From the NCBI RefSeq assembly GCF_003583925.1, contig NZ_QYCN01000001.1:106094-170093 (forward strand): a stretch of 64,000 bases of DNA. Reading direction: 5' to 3'. This stretch comes from Hymenobacter rubripertinctus (GTDB lineage: Bacteria > Bacteroidota > Bacteroidia > Cytophagales > Hymenobacteraceae). Positions 1 through 9,207 of the stretch are shown here, piece after piece. A program made the position numbers and the translations under genes. A model generated the notes under the pieces. That model saw nothing but the letters and a program-made list of their open reading frames with translations. It was not told the DNA's origin and did not search any database. Numbering within the stretch: position 1 is the first letter of the stretch; each line of letters opens with the position of its first letter.

Positions 1-26
1 ATTCGCTGAGCGAACCGGAAACCGAA

Positions 27-635
27 CTACTCGGCGGCTTTCTCCTCGCGGGTTTCGCCGTCTTTCAGGGTTTCAGTAGCCGTATCCTCGGGAGCCGAAA
101 CTTCCGTAGCAGCCGCCTTGGCCTTCTTGGCGGGCTTCTCCTCAGCTACTACTTCGGCCGAAGAATCGCCTTCGCCGGCGGCAGCTTCGGTGTCAGCTTT
201 CTTACCAGTGCTGCGGCGCGAACGACGGGTAGTAGCTTTGGCTTCGCCGGCGTTCTTGGCTTCCAGCATGGTGTCGTTGAAATCCACCAGCTCGATGATG
301 CACATGTCGGCGTTGTCACCCAGACGGGTCTGGCTCAGCTTGATGATGCGGGTATAACCACCGGGACGTCCAGCAATTTTAGCCGAAACGTTGTCGAACA
401 GCTCCTTCAGCACTTCCTTGTTGCCCAGGGTCGAGAACACAAGGCGACGCGAGTGCGTCGTATCGTTCTTCGACTTGGTGAGCAGGGGCTCCACGTACTG
501 GCGCAGGGCCTTGGCCTTGGCAACCGTAGTAGTGATGCGTTTGTGCAGGATGAGCGACGAGGCCATGTTCGAAAGCATGGCGTTGCGGTGCGAGGACGTG
601 CGACCGAGATGGTTGAAGGATTTACCGTGACGCAT
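27..635 (-). CDS. rplQ: 50S ribosomal protein L17 with long C-terminal tail
   Basis: Large-subunit protein placed near the polypeptide exit tunnel. The first ~125 residues match the L17 family (start [17 protein letters not shown], then the KAKALR and GRPGGYTRI segments). The protein is 202 residues against roughly 120-130 for typical L17. The extra ~75 C-terminal residues are low complexity, rich in Ala, Glu, Lys and Thr, and probably disordered. It is the last gene of the alpha cluster, 208 bases after rpoA. A hairpin and a TACATTTG -7 element lie in that gap, so it may be transcribed separately from rpoA. The identity is certain; the role of the tail is unknown. Confidence 0.97.
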   Translation of the reverse strand: MRHGKSFNHLGRTSSHRNAMLSNMASSLILHKRITTTVAKAKALRQYVEPLLTKSKNDTTHSRRLVFSTLGNKEVLKELFDNVSAKIAGRPGGYTRIIKLSQTRLGDNADMCIIELVDFNDTMLEAKNAGEAKATTRRSRRSTGKKADTEAAAGEGDSSAEVVAEEKPAKKAKAAATEVSAPEDTATETLKDGETREEKAAE

Positions 636-752
636 AAAAAGGAAAGAAACGTGCGCTTGCGGGCAACGACCACGGCGGAAAGTGCCCGAAGGCTACTCTC
701 TCATTAGAACCGCTGCCCCGGGGGCGCACTATGAGAAATGTGAAAAAGTCTG

Positions 753-760
753 CAAATGTA
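753..760 (-). promoter_or_regulatory. Putative -7 promoter element for rplQ
   Basis: Read on the minus strand this is TACATTTG, matching the Bacteroidota TAnnTTTG element, 118 bases upstream of the rplQ start. A TTTG (776-779) lies 15 bases further upstream, shorter than the usual ~19, and overlaps the T-tract of the rpoA terminator. Confidence 0.5.
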
Positions 761-777
761 CGGAATAGTCGGACACA

Positions 778-834
778 AAAAATGTGCTGCCGTGGAATAG
801 GCCGAAGCCCGTCATCCAGTAGCAGCACATTTTC
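778..834 (-). terminator. Putative terminator after rpoA
   Basis: A 12-bp inverted repeat (arms about 779-790 and 822-833, AAAATGTGCTGC type) surrounds a 31-base loop and ends in a run of T on the minus strand. It sits just downstream of rpoA. The long loop makes it weaker than a classic terminator. Confidence 0.5.
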
Positions 835-843
835 CGGGTAAGC

Positions 844-1833
844 CTATTCCTCTTCGAGCTTGTACTTGCCCAGGTCCATCCCAAAGGTCAGGCCCTTTTC
901 CTCCACGAGGTTTTCAAGCTCCGTCAACGACTTCTTACCGAAGTTGCGGAACTTCATCATGTCGGCCATATCGAGCTGCACCAGGTCACCGAGGGTTTTG
1001 ATGTCGGCGGCCTTGAGGCAGTTGTAAGCGCGCACGCTCAGGTCCATATCCGCCAGCGGCGTCTTCAGAACTTTGCGCATGTGCAGCGTCTCCTCGTCCA
1101 CAGTCTCCTCCTCTTCGGCTTTCACCGTTTCGAAGGTCATGGTGCTGTCGGAGAACAGCATGAAATGCTGGATAAGGATGTTGGCAGCTCCTTTCAGAGC
1201 TTCCTCGGGATGAATGGAACCGTCCGTGTGAATCTCGATCAGGAGCTTCTCATAGTCGGTCTTCTGTTCTACCCGGGTGTTTTCGATGCTGTACTTCACG
1301 TTCTTGATAGGCGTGAAGATAGCGTCAATCGCAATCTGACCGAAAACCTGATCGGCCGGCTTGTTCTCCTCAGCGGGAACATAGCCACGGCCTTTCTGAA
1401 TCGTGAACTCAAACTCCAGTTCAGTGCCCGGGTCCACGTGGCAGATCACCAGGTCCGGATTGAGCACCTGAAAGCCGTTGGTGAATTTGTTGATTTCGCC
1501 GGCCGAGAAAGTGTCCTGTCCTTTGATGCGCACCGTGATTTTGTCCTCGATGGCATCGCTCACTTTCTTGAAACGAACCTGCTTCAGGTTCAGGATGATT
1601 TCGGACATATCCTCAATCACGCCTTCAATAGTCATGAACTCGTGCAGCACACTGTTGGTGCGCACCGACGTAATGGCGTAGCCCTCCAGCGACGACAGCA
1701 GGATGCGGCGCAGAGCGTTGCCGATCGTGACGCCGTAGCCTTTCTCCAGCGGTTTAAATTCAAACGTTCCGTAGAAGTCGTCGGATTTCTCCATCACTAC
1801 CTTCTCCGGCATTTGAAAAGCTAAGATTGACAT
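844..1833 (-). CDS. rpoA: DNA-directed RNA polymerase subunit alpha
   Basis: Assembly platform of RNA polymerase and contact for activators and UP elements. The 329 residues are the usual length. The N-terminal dimerisation domain contains the segment [14 protein letters not shown] (~37-50). The C-terminal helix-hairpin domain spans ~262-325 and contains [14 protein letters not shown] and [12 protein letters not shown]. It follows rpsD after 143 bases that hold a strong hairpin, and it precedes rplQ, the standard alpha-operon order. Confidence 0.98.
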   Translation of the reverse strand: MSILAFQMPEKVVMEKSDDFYGTFEFKPLEKGYGVTIGNALRRILLSSLEGYAITSVRTNSVLHEFMTIEGVIEDMSEIILNLKQVRFKKVSDAIEDKITVRIKGQDTFSAGEINKFTNGFQVLNPDLVICHVDPGTELEFEFTIQKGRGYVPAEENKPADQVFGQIAIDAIFTPIKNVKYSIENTRVEQKTDYEKLLIEIHTDGSIHPEEALKGAANILIQHFMLFSDSTMTFETVKAEEEETVDEETLHMRKVLKTPLADMDLSVRAYNCLKAADIKTLGDLVQLDMADMMKFRNFGKKSLTELENLVEEKGLTFGMDLGKYKLEEE

Positions 1834-1853
1834 AAGTGGGGCGGTTTGTTAGG

Positions 1854-1912
1854 ATGAGTAAAAGGTATCAGGTAAGAAGACGTCTTTTGAGGTCCTGATA
1901 CCTAATACCCAA
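1854..1912. repeat. Imperfect dispersed-type inverted repeat in the rpsD-rpoA spacer
   Basis: The sequence AGGTATCAGG pairs with CCTGATACCT, and an internal AGACGTCT palindrome sits between the arms. A partial repeat (AATACC/AATACCTG) follows. It is non-coding and looks like a small intergenic palindromic element rather than a gene. Confidence 0.4.
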
Positions 1913-1943
1913 TACCTGAATTCATTAAAAAGCGGCGAAGCAG

Positions 1944-1973
1944 GGAAACGGCCCGGGCGTCCGGGCCGTTTCC
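1944..1973 (-). terminator. Strong hairpin directly after rpsD
   Basis: A 13-bp GC-rich stem (GGAAACGGCCCGG with its complement) and a four-base loop lie 3 bases past the rpsD stop. On the minus strand the T-run comes only after about 14 more bases, so it may act as an attenuator or RNA 3' end rather than a classic terminator. It separates rpsD from rpoA. Confidence 0.55.
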
Positions 1974-1976
1974 GCA

Positions 1977-2582
1977 TTACTTCGAGTACAGCTCGACGAT
2001 AAGCTGCTCCGTGATTTTCTCCGGAATCAGCTCACGCGACGGGGCGCTGATGAATTTGCCCACCATGTCTTTACCTTCCCACTCCAGCCACGAGAAAGCC
2101 CGCGCGTTGCGGGCACTCAGGCTGATGGTAATGGCTTCCAGCGACTTCGACTTCTCCCGTACGGCCACGATGTCGCCAGCGCGGAGTTTGTACGAAGCGA
2201 TGTTTACAATCTCGCCGTTCACGGTGATGTGCTTATGCAGCACCAGCTGACGGGCAGCCCGACGGGTAGGCGCAATGCCCAAACGGTACACCGTGTTATC
2301 GAGGCGCGACTCCAGCAGGGCCAGCAGGTTGTCGCCGGTGATGCCAGGCATCGCGGCGGCCTTGTGGAACAGGTTCTCGAACTGCTTCTCCAGGATGCCG
2401 TACATGTACTTCACTTTCTGCTTCTCCATCAGCTGGACAGCGTACTCGCTCTGCTTTTTCCGACGACTACGACCATGCTGGCCGGGAGGGTATGCTTTTT
2501 TGGTGAGTGCCTTGCTCGGGCCGAAAATCGGCTCATTGAAGCGACGGGCAATCTTGGTTTTAGGACCAGTATAACGTGCCAT
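1977..2582 (-). CDS. rpsD: 30S ribosomal protein S4
   Basis: Primary 16S rRNA-binding protein of the 30S body and part of the mRNA entry site. The 201 residues are full length. The S4 RNA-binding domain lies at ~92-155 ([11 protein letters not shown] through [13 protein letters not shown]). The N-terminal region has no cysteines, so this is the zinc-free form. It lies between rpsK and rpoA, the usual alpha-operon order; a hairpin follows immediately. Confidence 0.98.
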   Translation of the reverse strand: MARYTGPKTKIARRFNEPIFGPSKALTKKAYPPGQHGRSRRKKQSEYAVQLMEKQKVKYMYGILEKQFENLFHKAAAMPGITGDNLLALLESRLDNTVYRLGIAPTRRAARQLVLHKHITVNGEIVNIASYKLRAGDIVAVREKSKSLEAITISLSARNARAFSWLEWEGKDMVGKFISAPSRELIPEKITEQLIVELYSK

Positions 2583-2686
2583 TTCGGGGATGTTGAGTGT
2601 TGAAGGGGTTGAACCGAAAGGCTCCGGCGCAGCGCTTCGCAGGGGTGAGAAGCAGCCGGCGACGCAGCCCGGACGGGCTCAAGAAA

Positions 2687-3079
2687 TCAAACGCGACGAC
2701 GTTTGGGCGGACGGCAGCCATTGTGGGGCAGCGGCGTCACGTCCTTGATGGTCGTTACCTCAATACCCACGTTACCCAGCGTCCGGATAGCCGACTCACG
2801 GCCAGCACCCGGACCCTTCACGAATACTTCGGCTTTGCGCATACCGAGGTCGTGCGCAACTTTGCCAGCATCGGTCATAGCCATTTGAGCGGCGTAGGGG
2901 GTGTTCTTTTTAGAACCCCGGAAGCCCATCTTACCAGCCGACGCCCAGGAAATAACCTGGCCGTTGTTGTTGGTGATGGAAATGATGATGTTGTTGAAGG
3001 AGGCTTTGATGTGTACCTGACCTACGGGTTCAACAACGACAACGCGCTTCTTGGCTTTGTCTTTTCTTTTTTGTGCCAT
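2687..3079 (-). CDS. rpsK: 30S ribosomal protein S11
   Basis: Platform protein of the small subunit, next to the E site. It has 130 residues with the family signatures [15 protein letters not shown] and [11 protein letters not shown], and the basic C-terminus [12 protein letters not shown]. The lysine-rich start [13 protein letters not shown] is typical. It lies between rpsM and rpsD with short gaps and is presumably co-transcribed. Confidence 0.98.
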   Translation of the reverse strand: MAQKRKDKAKKRVVVVEPVGQVHIKASFNNIIISITNNNGQVISWASAGKMGFRGSKKNTPYAAQMAMTDAGKVAHDLGMRKAEVFVKGPGAGRESAIRTLGNVGIEVTTIKDVTPLPHNGCRPPKRRRV

Positions 3080-3161
3080 TTGGTTATCGCAAAAAACTGC
3101 GGAAGGTGTTGAAGCCCGCTCCGACCAAAGGGTAGAGTCGGGCTTCGATTCCCGCTACAGA

Positions 3162-3539
3162 TTATTTAGTAGCTTTTTTCTTACCGGCAACGGTCTTACG
3201 CTTACCCTTGCGGGTACGCGAGTTGTTCTTGGTACGCTGACCACGAACTGGCAGACCTTTGCGGTGACGCAGACCCCGGTAGCAACCGATGTCCATGAGA
3301 CGCTTGATGTTGAGCTGAACTTCGGAACGCAACGCGCCTTCAGTCTTATACTCACCGGTGATGACGCTACGAATTTCGCCGGCCTCTTCTTCCGTCCAGT
3401 CCTTCACTTTCTTGTTCAGGTCAACACCTGCTTTCGAAAGAATCTGCTGGGCCGAAGTACGACCGATGCCAAAAATGTAGGTCAGCGCGATTTCACCGCG
3501 TTTGTTGTCTGGGATGTCTACCCCTGCAATACGAGCCAT
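3162..3539 (-). CDS. rpsM: 30S ribosomal protein S13
   Basis: Head protein of the 30S subunit that forms bridges to the 50S subunit and contacts P-site tRNA. The 125 residues begin [21 protein letters not shown], the standard S13 start, followed by the H2TH segment [11 protein letters not shown]. The C-terminus is a lysine-rich tail expected to reach the P site. It follows rpmJ after 114 bases of intergenic sequence with no clear signal. Confidence 0.98.
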   Translation of the reverse strand: MARIAGVDIPDNKRGEIALTYIFGIGRTSAQQILSKAGVDLNKKVKDWTEEEAGEIRSVITGEYKTEGALRSEVQLNIKRLMDIGCYRGLRHRKGLPVRGQRTKNNSRTRKGKRKTVAGKKKATK

Positions 3540-3653
3540 GTGTTGAGTTTGGGTTTTTGGGGAGTTAGGGTCTTGGGGACCAGGTTTCGGTTAGGACAGT
3601 TTTCCTTCAAAAACCAAGTCCTCAGCACCCGATAGTCCCCAACTTCCAATGGA

Positions 3654-3770
3654 TTAGCCCTGCCGCTGCTTGTAGCGGGGGTTCTTTTTGTTGATAACGT
3701 AGAGCTTGCCTTTGCGGCGGATGATTTTGCAATCAACGCTACGCTTCTTTACGGACGCTTTGACTTTCAT
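3654..3770 (-). CDS. rpmJ: 50S ribosomal protein L36
   Basis: A 38-residue protein beginning [11 protein letters not shown] and ending NPRYKQRQG, the L36 family form. Of the four zinc ligands of classical L36 (three Cys, one His) only Cys14 remains; the other positions are Ser/Val, Asn and Tyr. This is therefore a zinc-independent type. It lies 9 bases downstream of infA, as in most spc/alpha junctions. Confidence 0.95.
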   Translation of the reverse strand: MKVKASVKKRSVDCKIIRRKGKLYVINKKNPRYKQRQG

Positions 3771-3779
3771 GTCGTCGGG

Positions 3780-3998
3780 TTATTTGTAACGGTACACAAT
3801 TCGACCCTTCGACAAGTCGTAGGGCGACATTTCGAGTTTTACCTTATCTCCCGGCAGGATCTTGATGTAGTGCATCCGCATCTTACCCGAAATGTGGGCA
3901 ATCAGCTGGTGACCATTTTCCAGCTCCACACGGAACATGGCGTTGGATAAGGCTTCCAGGATGACACCGTCCTGCTCAATGGAAGTTTGTTTGGCCAT
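3780..3998 (-). CDS. infA: Translation initiation factor IF-1
   Basis: Single OB-fold protein of 72 residues that binds the A site during initiation. The sequence [17 protein letters not shown], then [23 protein letters not shown] and GRIVYRYK are family signatures. It is 4 bases downstream of map and 9 bases upstream of rpmJ, so the three are very probably one transcript. Confidence 0.98.
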   Translation of the reverse strand: MAKQTSIEQDGVILEALSNAMFRVELENGHQLIAHISGKMRMHYIKILPGDKVKLEMSPYDLSKGRIVYRYK

Positions 3999-4002
3999 AA
4001 GG

Positions 4003-4773
4003 CTACTGTAAGGCTTTTTCTATGTATTCGAAGGAGGTAAGTATTTCCGCCTTCTCTTTGCGAACAACAATGGTGTGTTCAAAGTGCGCCGAAGGCTTCA
4101 GGTCCTTGGTTCGGATAGTCCAGCCATCCTTTTCCTGAACCACGCTCTTCGTTCCCAGATTCACCATCGGCTCAATGGCCAACGTGAGTCCGGTCTGGAG
4201 TTTGAGGCCCGCGCCACGCTTACCGTAGTTAGGAACCTCGGGGCGCTCGTGCAGTTTCTGGCCGATACCATGCCCTACCAGTTCCCGAACTACGCCATAA
4301 CCCAGTTTCTCAACGTGGTTCTGAATAGCGTAACTGACGTCCCCCATTCGGTTACCCGCCACGGCTTTCTCGATTCCGAGATACAACGACTTTTTGGTTT
4401 CCTCCAGCAGTTTAGTCACTTCGGGGGCCACCTCCCCTACCGGGTAGGTGTAGGCACTGTCGGCATGGTAACCATTGAGTAAAACCCCGCAGTCAATCGA
4501 AACAACGTCTCCACCTTTCAGCGTGTAGTCGCCCGGAAAACCATGCACCACCACCGAGTTGGGAGAGATGCAGAGACTATACTCAAACCCGTTATACCCT
4601 TTGAACGAAGGCTGTCCGCCATGGTCCCGGATGAATTCCTCGGCCCGCTGATCCAGCGCCCGGGTGGAAACTCCTTCCCGAATCATTTTGGCCACTTCGC
4701 CGTGGGCCTGCGCCAGCACTTTCGCGCTGGCTTTGATCAGATCAATTTCTTCCTCGGTTTTGTAAAAAATCAT
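4003..4773 (-). CDS. map: Methionine aminopeptidase, type I
   Basis: Removes the N-terminal methionine from nascent proteins. It has 256 residues with the pita-bread fold signatures: VSIDCG (first metal-binding Asp), [11 protein letters not shown] (second Asp region), [12 protein letters not shown] (metal His) and LAIEPM (Glu), plus a late Glu-containing strand. There is no N-terminal zinc-finger extension, so it is the short bacterial type. It lies between secY and infA with 2-4 base gaps. Confidence 0.97.
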   Translation of the reverse strand: MIFYKTEEEIDLIKASAKVLAQAHGEVAKMIREGVSTRALDQRAEEFIRDHGGQPSFKGYNGFEYSLCISPNSVVVHGFPGDYTLKGGDVVSIDCGVLLNGYHADSAYTYPVGEVAPEVTKLLEETKKSLYLGIEKAVAGNRMGDVSYAIQNHVEKLGYGVVRELVGHGIGQKLHERPEVPNYGKRGAGLKLQTGLTLAIEPMVNLGTKSVVQEKDGWTIRTKDLKPSAHFEHTIVVRKEKAEILTSFEYIEKALQ

Positions 4774-4775
4774 TT

Positions 4776-6089
4776 CTACGAAGCGAGTGCGATATTCTGC
4801 GAACGGCCCCGGGTTTTGTTCGTTTTCATCATCCGGTCGTAATCCCGCATGAGCAGATAGCTCTTCACCTGATTCATGGTATCAAGCACCACGCCTACCA
4901 TAATGATAAGCGAAGTGCCCCCATAGAACTGGGCGAAAGAACGCGTAACCCCGGCCACAGATGCCAGAGCTGGCAGAATGGCAATAACAGCCAATGCCAC
5001 GGCTCCAGGCAACGTAATGCGCGTCAGCACTTCATCAATAAACTCCGACGTATCCCGCCCAGGCTTTACGCCAGGAATGAATCCGCCGCTCCGCTTGAGG
5101 TCATCCGCAATCTGATTAGGATTGACGCTGATGGCCGTGTAGAAGTACGTAAAGATGATGATGAGCAAACCGAATACTACATTGTATACCCAATGGTTGG
5201 GCTGGAACCAAGTTCCAATCATCGTAGCGGCGTCACTGTTCTTGTTCCAGGCCGAAGCGGCAATGGCAGGCACGAACATCAACGACTGCGCGAAAATGAT
5301 CGGCATTACACCGGCCGCATTTACTTTCATCGGGATATACTGACGCTGGGAGCTGAGTGAGGCGGCACCGCCTACCTGCTTGGCGTACTGCACCGGAATC
5401 TGCCGCACCGCTTGGGTGAGGATGATAACGGCCATTACAACCAGGAACAGGACGGCCATTTCGATCAGGAAAATCAGCGAGCCACGCATGGTGCGTGCCT
5501 GAGCTTCTCCGATCAAAGCACCAGGCAGACGGGACACGATACCGATCATAATCAGCATCGAGATACCGTTGCCTATCCCTTTGTCAGTAATTTTCTCCCC
5601 CAGCCACATGCAAAACAGCGTACCCGCCGTTACAATCATGGCTGTGGAAACCGTAAAGAATACCCCCGGATTCATAATAGCTTCCGCATTGATGGTTGCA
5701 ATAAAGCCAACCGATTGCAAAGCCACTATGGGAATGGTGAGGATACGCGTATACTGGTTGATCTTTTTCCGCCCTGATTCGCCTTCTTTTTGCAGCTTCT
5801 GGAAGTAAGGCACTGCAATAGTCAGCAGCTGCAATACAATAGAAGCCGAAATGTAGGGCATAATGCCCAGGGCGAAAATAGACGCGTGGCTGAAAGCCCC
5901 ACCCAGCAGAGTATCCAGAATGCCCAGAACGCCAGAAGCACCGGCTTTGAGCCGGTTAGGATCGACGCCCGGGAGCACTACGTAAGAGCCCAGCCGGTAA
6001 ATGGCAATGAAAAAAAGCGTATTGAAGATCCGCGTGCGCAGATCTTCAATCGCAAATACATTCTTTATCTGTTCGATAAGTTTTTTCAT
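4776..6089 (-). CDS. secY: Protein translocase subunit SecY
   Basis: Channel-forming subunit of the SecYEG translocon in the inner membrane. It has 437 residues with about ten hydrophobic segments. Signatures include IFNTLFFIAIYRLGSYV near the N-terminus, the GIGNGISMLI segment and the cytosolic loop RQIPVQYAKQVGG. It is the second-last gene of the spc group, between rplO (13 bases upstream) and map (2 bases downstream). SecE is encoded elsewhere in this window. Confidence 0.98.
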   Translation of the reverse strand: MKKLIEQIKNVFAIEDLRTRIFNTLFFIAIYRLGSYVVLPGVDPNRLKAGASGVLGILDTLLGGAFSHASIFALGIMPYISASIVLQLLTIAVPYFQKLQKEGESGRKKINQYTRILTIPIVALQSVGFIATINAEAIMNPGVFFTVSTAMIVTAGTLFCMWLGEKITDKGIGNGISMLIMIGIVSRLPGALIGEAQARTMRGSLIFLIEMAVLFLVVMAVIILTQAVRQIPVQYAKQVGGAASLSSQRQYIPMKVNAAGVMPIIFAQSLMFVPAIAASAWNKNSDAATMIGTWFQPNHWVYNVVFGLLIIIFTYFYTAISVNPNQIADDLKRSGGFIPGVKPGRDTSEFIDEVLTRITLPGAVALAVIAILPALASVAGVTRSFAQFYGGTSLIIMVGVVLDTMNQVKSYLLMRDYDRMMKTNKTRGRSQNIALAS

Positions 6090-6102
6090 TGCTTGGTAGG
6101 TG

Positions 6103-6546
6103 CTACAGCGTCACGGCTTTGCCACCGGCCTTCTCAATAGCTTCAATAGCCGACTTGGAGAAAGCGTGAGCATGTACTTCCAGTGCCTTGGTGATTTCAC
6201 CACGGCCCAGAACTTTGATCTTGGCGCTCTTCGAGGCCAAACCAGCCGTTACGAAGAAGGCCGCATCCATCGTGGTGGTGCCGTTTTCGGTCAGGGCAGC
6301 CAGCACATCAATGTTGATGGCCTTGTACTCTATCCGATTGATGTTTTTGAAGCCAAATTTAGGCACCCGGCGCTGCAAAGGCATCTGACCGCCTTCGAAG
6401 CCCGACTTCTTGGAGTAACCCGAACGGGACTTGGCACCTTTGTGACCGCGCGTCGATGTGCCGCCACGGCCGGAACCCGTGCCCCGACCGATACGCTTGA
6501 TGTTGCGAGTCGAGCCGGCGGCGGGTTGGAGATTGCTGAGATTCAT
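6103..6546 (-). CDS. rplO: 50S ribosomal protein L15
   Basis: Late-assembly 23S rRNA-binding protein of 147 residues. The N-terminal ~50 residues are Gly/Arg-rich (RIGRGTGSGRGGTSTRGHKG) as expected for the L15 extension that penetrates rRNA. A globular C-terminal part follows, containing GRGEITKALEVHAHAFS. It lies between rpmD and secY in the standard spc order. Confidence 0.98.
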   Translation of the reverse strand: MNLSNLQPAAGSTRNIKRIGRGTGSGRGGTSTRGHKGAKSRSGYSKKSGFEGGQMPLQRRVPKFGFKNINRIEYKAINIDVLAALTENGTTTMDAAFFVTAGLASKSAKIKVLGRGEITKALEVHAHAFSKSAIEAIEKAGGKAVTL

Positions 6547-6559
6547 TTTCGGGAGATTC

Positions 6560-6739
6560 CTAAAGTTCGGTTACTTCCAACAGATGCTGAACGGCTTTGA
6601 TCATGCCCACTACTGCCGGAGTTCCCTCCACAGTTTTTGAGCTGTTCATTTTGCCGAGGCCCAAGGCCTGCACAGTGCGCTTCTGACGCTCAGGGCGGTC
6701 AATAGTGCTTTTTACGAGTTTGATTTGGAACTGCGCCAT
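6560..6739 (-). CDS. rpmD: 50S ribosomal protein L30
   Basis: A 59-residue protein beginning MAQFQIKLVKSTIDRPERQK, with the family segment VQALGLGKMNSSKTVEGTPAVVGMI split across the rest. It fits exactly between rpsE (6 bases upstream) and rplO (13 bases downstream), the normal spc position. It is the short bacterial single-domain form. Confidence 0.96.
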   Translation of the reverse strand: MAQFQIKLVKSTIDRPERQKRTVQALGLGKMNSSKTVEGTPAVVGMIKAVQHLLEVTEL

Positions 6740-6745
6740 CGTCTC

Positions 6746-7354
6746 TTAACCGTTAAAAACTTGAGCGAGGGTAATGCCACGGGCCTGAGCAATCTGCAAC
6801 GGGTCGCGCATTTTCAGCAGGGCGTCGAAGGTAGCCTTCACCACGTTGTGGGGGTTCGACGAACCTTTCGACTTGGCCAGTACATCCTTGATACCGGCGC
6901 TTTCGAACACGGCACGCATAGCACCGCCCGCAATTACACCCGTACCAGCGGCGGCCGGCTGAACCAGCACGAAACCACCCGAATACTTGCCTTCCATTAC
7001 GTGGGGAACAGTGTGCTTGTAAAGCGGCACCTTCACCAGGTTTTTCTTCGCGTCGTCAATGCCTTTGGCAATGGCGTCGGTTACTTCGTTGGCTTTGCCG
7101 AGGCCGTAGCCCACGGTGCCATTGCCATCGCCTACTACTACGATAGCCGAGAAGCTGAAGCGACGACCACCTTTTACCACTTTGGCAACGCGGTTGATAG
7201 CAACTACTTTCTCTTTCAGATCGGAGTCGCCGGTACGCGAATCGTTTTCTTTGTTACGGTCATTGCCGCCCCGACGGTCATTGCCACCACCCCGGGGGCT
7301 GTTGCCGCCGCGGTCGTTACCACCACCCCGAGGGCCGTTGTTAAATTCTGCCAT
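6746..7354 (-). CDS. rpsE: 30S ribosomal protein S5 with RGG-rich N-terminus
   Basis: S5 lines the mRNA entry channel and affects decoding fidelity. The conserved part starts near residue 45 ([15 protein letters not shown]), followed by [17 protein letters not shown] and the C-terminal S5 domain. The 202 residues exceed the usual ~165-175. The extra ~40 N-terminal residues are Gly/Arg/Asn/Asp-rich with several RGG motifs. The extension is encoded in frame with no alternative ATG close to the core, so it is probably translated. Order rplR-rpsE-rpmD is standard. Confidence 0.97.
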   Translation of the reverse strand: MAEFNNGPRGGGNDRGGNSPRGGGNDRRGGNDRNKENDSRTGDSDLKEKVVAINRVAKVVKGGRRFSFSAIVVVGDGNGTVGYGLGKANEVTDAIAKGIDDAKKNLVKVPLYKHTVPHVMEGKYSGGFVLVQPAAAGTGVIAGGAMRAVFESAGIKDVLAKSKGSSNPHNVVKATFDALLKMRDPLQIAQARGITLAQVFNG

Positions 7355-7363
7355 GAGGATAGA

Positions 7364-7714
7364 TTAGAAATTGAGGCCGCCTTCGCGGGCTCCTTCTGCC
7401 AATGATTTTACGCGGCCGTGGTAGAGGTAACCGGAGCGGTCAAATACCACTTTCGAAATTCCTTTTCCAGTAGCACGGGCGGCAAGTTCTTTGCCGACTG
7501 CGGCGGCGAGGGCGACTCCGTTGCCCCCTTCCACCGAAACGTGCTTCGAGGAAGCAGACGCCAGCGTGTTACCGGTCGTGTCATCAATAATCTGAGCATA
7601 AATGCCCGTATTACTGCGGAACACCGACAAACGCGGACGCTCGGACGTGCCAGCCACCTTAGTGCGGATGATGCGCTGGATCCGTTTTCTTCTAGTTGCT
7701 TTATCGAAAGCCAT
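7364..7714 (-). CDS. rplR: 50S ribosomal protein L18
   Basis: 5S rRNA-binding protein of the central protuberance. It has 116 residues with the signatures [29 protein letters not shown] and [24 protein letters not shown]. It is flanked by rplF (9 bases) and rpsE (9 bases). Confidence 0.98.
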   Translation of the reverse strand: MAFDKATRRKRIQRIIRTKVAGTSERPRLSVFRSNTGIYAQIIDDTTGNTLASASSKHVSVEGGNGVALAAAVGKELAARATGKGISKVVFDRSGYLYHGRVKSLAEGAREGGLNF

Positions 7715-7723
7715 GGTGCGTTA

Positions 7724-8278
7724 TTATTTCGAAGCCGTTTTACCAGCCTTACGACGAATCTGCTCACCCACGAAACGCACGCCTTTGCCTTTGTAAGGCT
7801 CAACTTTGCGCAACGAGCGAATCTTTGCTGCTACCTGGCCCAGCAACTGCTTGTCGATGCTGGTGAGGGTAACGATGGGGTTTTTACCTTTTTCAGTTAC
7901 TGCCGTAGCGGTAACCTCGGCTGGCAGAGCCAAGAAGATGTTGTGCGAGTAGCCCAACGAAAGCTCCAGGGTAGTACCAGCCATGGCGGCTTTGTAGCCT
8001 ACACCAACCAATTCCAGCTTTTCTTCCAGACCGTTGCTCACGCCGCTTACGGCGTTGTTGAGCAGCGAGCGGTAGAGGCCGTGCATAGCTTTATGGCGCT
8101 TCTGCTCCGTAGGGCGGGTTACCACCAGTTGGCCGTCTTCCGTGGCCACGGTGATGTCGCGGTCAACGGGAACCACCAAGGTACCTTTCGGACCCTTCAC
8201 GGTTACCTTGTTTTCGTTGCTCACTTCAATCTGCACGTTGTCGGGCAGGCTGATGGGCAGTTTACCAATGCGTGACAT
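7724..8278 (-). CDS. rplF: 50S ribosomal protein L6
   Basis: 23S rRNA-binding protein near the sarcin-ricin loop and factor-binding site. The 184 residues form two related domains, with the start MSRIGKLPISLPDNVQI, the segment GYSHNI and the C-terminal signature EPYKGKGVRFVGEQIRRKAGK. It lies between rpsH and rplR as in other spc operons. Confidence 0.98.
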   Translation of the reverse strand: MSRIGKLPISLPDNVQIEVSNENKVTVKGPKGTLVVPVDRDITVATEDGQLVVTRPTEQKRHKAMHGLYRSLLNNAVSGVSNGLEEKLELVGVGYKAAMAGTTLELSLGYSHNIFLALPAEVTATAVTEKGKNPIVTLTSIDKQLLGQVAAKIRSLRKVEPYKGKGVRFVGEQIRRKAGKTASK

Positions 8279-8298
8279 AGTTTCTGTTTCCTTTCAGA

Positions 8299-8697
8299 TT
8301 AGTAAACGTAGCACAGCACTTCGCCGCCCACATTCTCAGCTTTCGCTTCTTTCTCCGTCATCACGCCCTTCGACGTGGAGAGAATGGCGATACCCAAGCC
8401 ACTGAGTACGCGGGGCATGTTGCCCACGTGCGCATACTGGCGCAGACCGGGCGTGCTCACGCGCTGCAATTTCGTAATAGCCGGCACCTTCGTGGTGGGG
8501 TTGTACTTGAGGGCGATTTTAATCGTGCCCTGCACGGCGGCATCATCAAACCGGTAGCTCTGAATGTAGCCCTTTTTATAGAGCACCTTCGTAATCTCCT
8601 TTTTGATGTTGCTGGCCGGAATTTCCACCACCCGGTGGTTTGCCTTGATGGCATTGCGTACCCGGGTCAGGTAGTCGGCAATTGGATCTGTGTTCAT
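8299..8697 (-). CDS. rpsH: 30S ribosomal protein S8
   Basis: Primary 16S rRNA-binding protein of 132 residues. It starts MNTDPIADYLTRVRNA and ends with ISTSKGVMTEKEAKAENVGGEVLCYVY, the normal C-terminal signature. In E. coli S8 is the autogenous repressor of the spc operon. Here a 240-base gap separates it from rpsN, and that gap holds a hairpin and a -7 promoter element, so rpsH may begin its own transcript. Confidence 0.98.
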   Translation of the reverse strand: MNTDPIADYLTRVRNAIKANHRVVEIPASNIKKEITKVLYKKGYIQSYRFDDAAVQGTIKIALKYNPTTKVPAITKLQRVSTPGLRQYAHVGNMPRVLSGLGIAILSTSKGVMTEKEAKAENVGGEVLCYVY

Positions 8698-8735
8698 TCG
8701 ATTGTGAAAAGGCAGCGCCCATTTTTAGGGAGCCG

Positions 8736-8743
8736 CAAAGATA
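8736..8743 (-). promoter_or_regulatory. Putative internal promoter (-7 element) before rpsH
   Basis: The minus strand reads TATCTTTG, a match to TAnnTTTG, 39 bases upstream of the rpsH start. It abuts a hairpin at 8745-8783. No convincing -33 element was found at the usual distance. Confidence 0.5.
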
Positions 8744-8744
8744 T

Positions 8745-8783
8745 GAAAATTTCGCCGGCCCGGAAAGGGTCAGCGAAATTTTC
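8745..8783 (-). terminator. Hairpin after rpsN within the spc cluster
   Basis: Perfect 11-bp arms (GAAAATTTCGC and its complement) at 8745-8755 and 8773-8783 with a 17-base loop. The A/T-rich stem end sits next to the rpsH -7 element, so it could end an rpsN transcript or modulate readthrough. Confidence 0.45.
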
Positions 8784-8937
8784 GGTTAAGACTACTCGGC
8801 TCGGCTTGTTGAGGCTCGGCCAATGGTTTCTTTCGGCAACCTGCCAAATTTTGGAGAAGATGAAGGATAAGAGAGCAAAAAGAATACAGACCTAAATCCC
8901 TAGTTCCTTCGTTCTCTATCCCTCATATATTCTCAAT

Positions 8938-9207
8938 CTACCAGCTCGACTTGGTTACGCCGGGAATTTTGCCGGCGAGGGCCATCTCGCGGAAGCGCAC
9001 CCGGCTGATGCCGAACTTGCGCATGTAACCACGAGGACGGCCGTCGATTTTGTCGCGGTTATGCAGACGTACGGGCGACGCGTTGCGGGGCAACTTGTCC
9101 AGACCTTCGTAATCGCCAGCCGCTTTCAGGGCCTTACGCTTTTCGGCGTAACGGGCAACGGTAGCGATACGCTTCCGTTCCCGTGCTTTCATGCTTTCCT
9201 TAGCCAT
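8938..9207 (-). CDS. rpsN: 30S ribosomal protein S14 (zinc-free type)
   Basis: An 89-residue S14 starting [13 protein letters not shown]; the C-terminal signature [18 protein letters not shown] is clear. The CxxC pair of zinc-binding S14 is absent ([10 protein letters not shown] in its place), so it is the zinc-independent long form. The ATG at 9207 overlaps the end of rplE by 8 bases; an upstream extension lies wholly inside rplE and is not conserved in the family. The order rplE-rpsN-rpsH is standard. Confidence 0.97.
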   Translation of the reverse strand: MAKESMKARERKRIATVARYAEKRKALKAAGDYEGLDKLPRNASPVRLHNRDKIDGRPRGYMRKFGISRVRFREMALAGKIPGVTKSSW

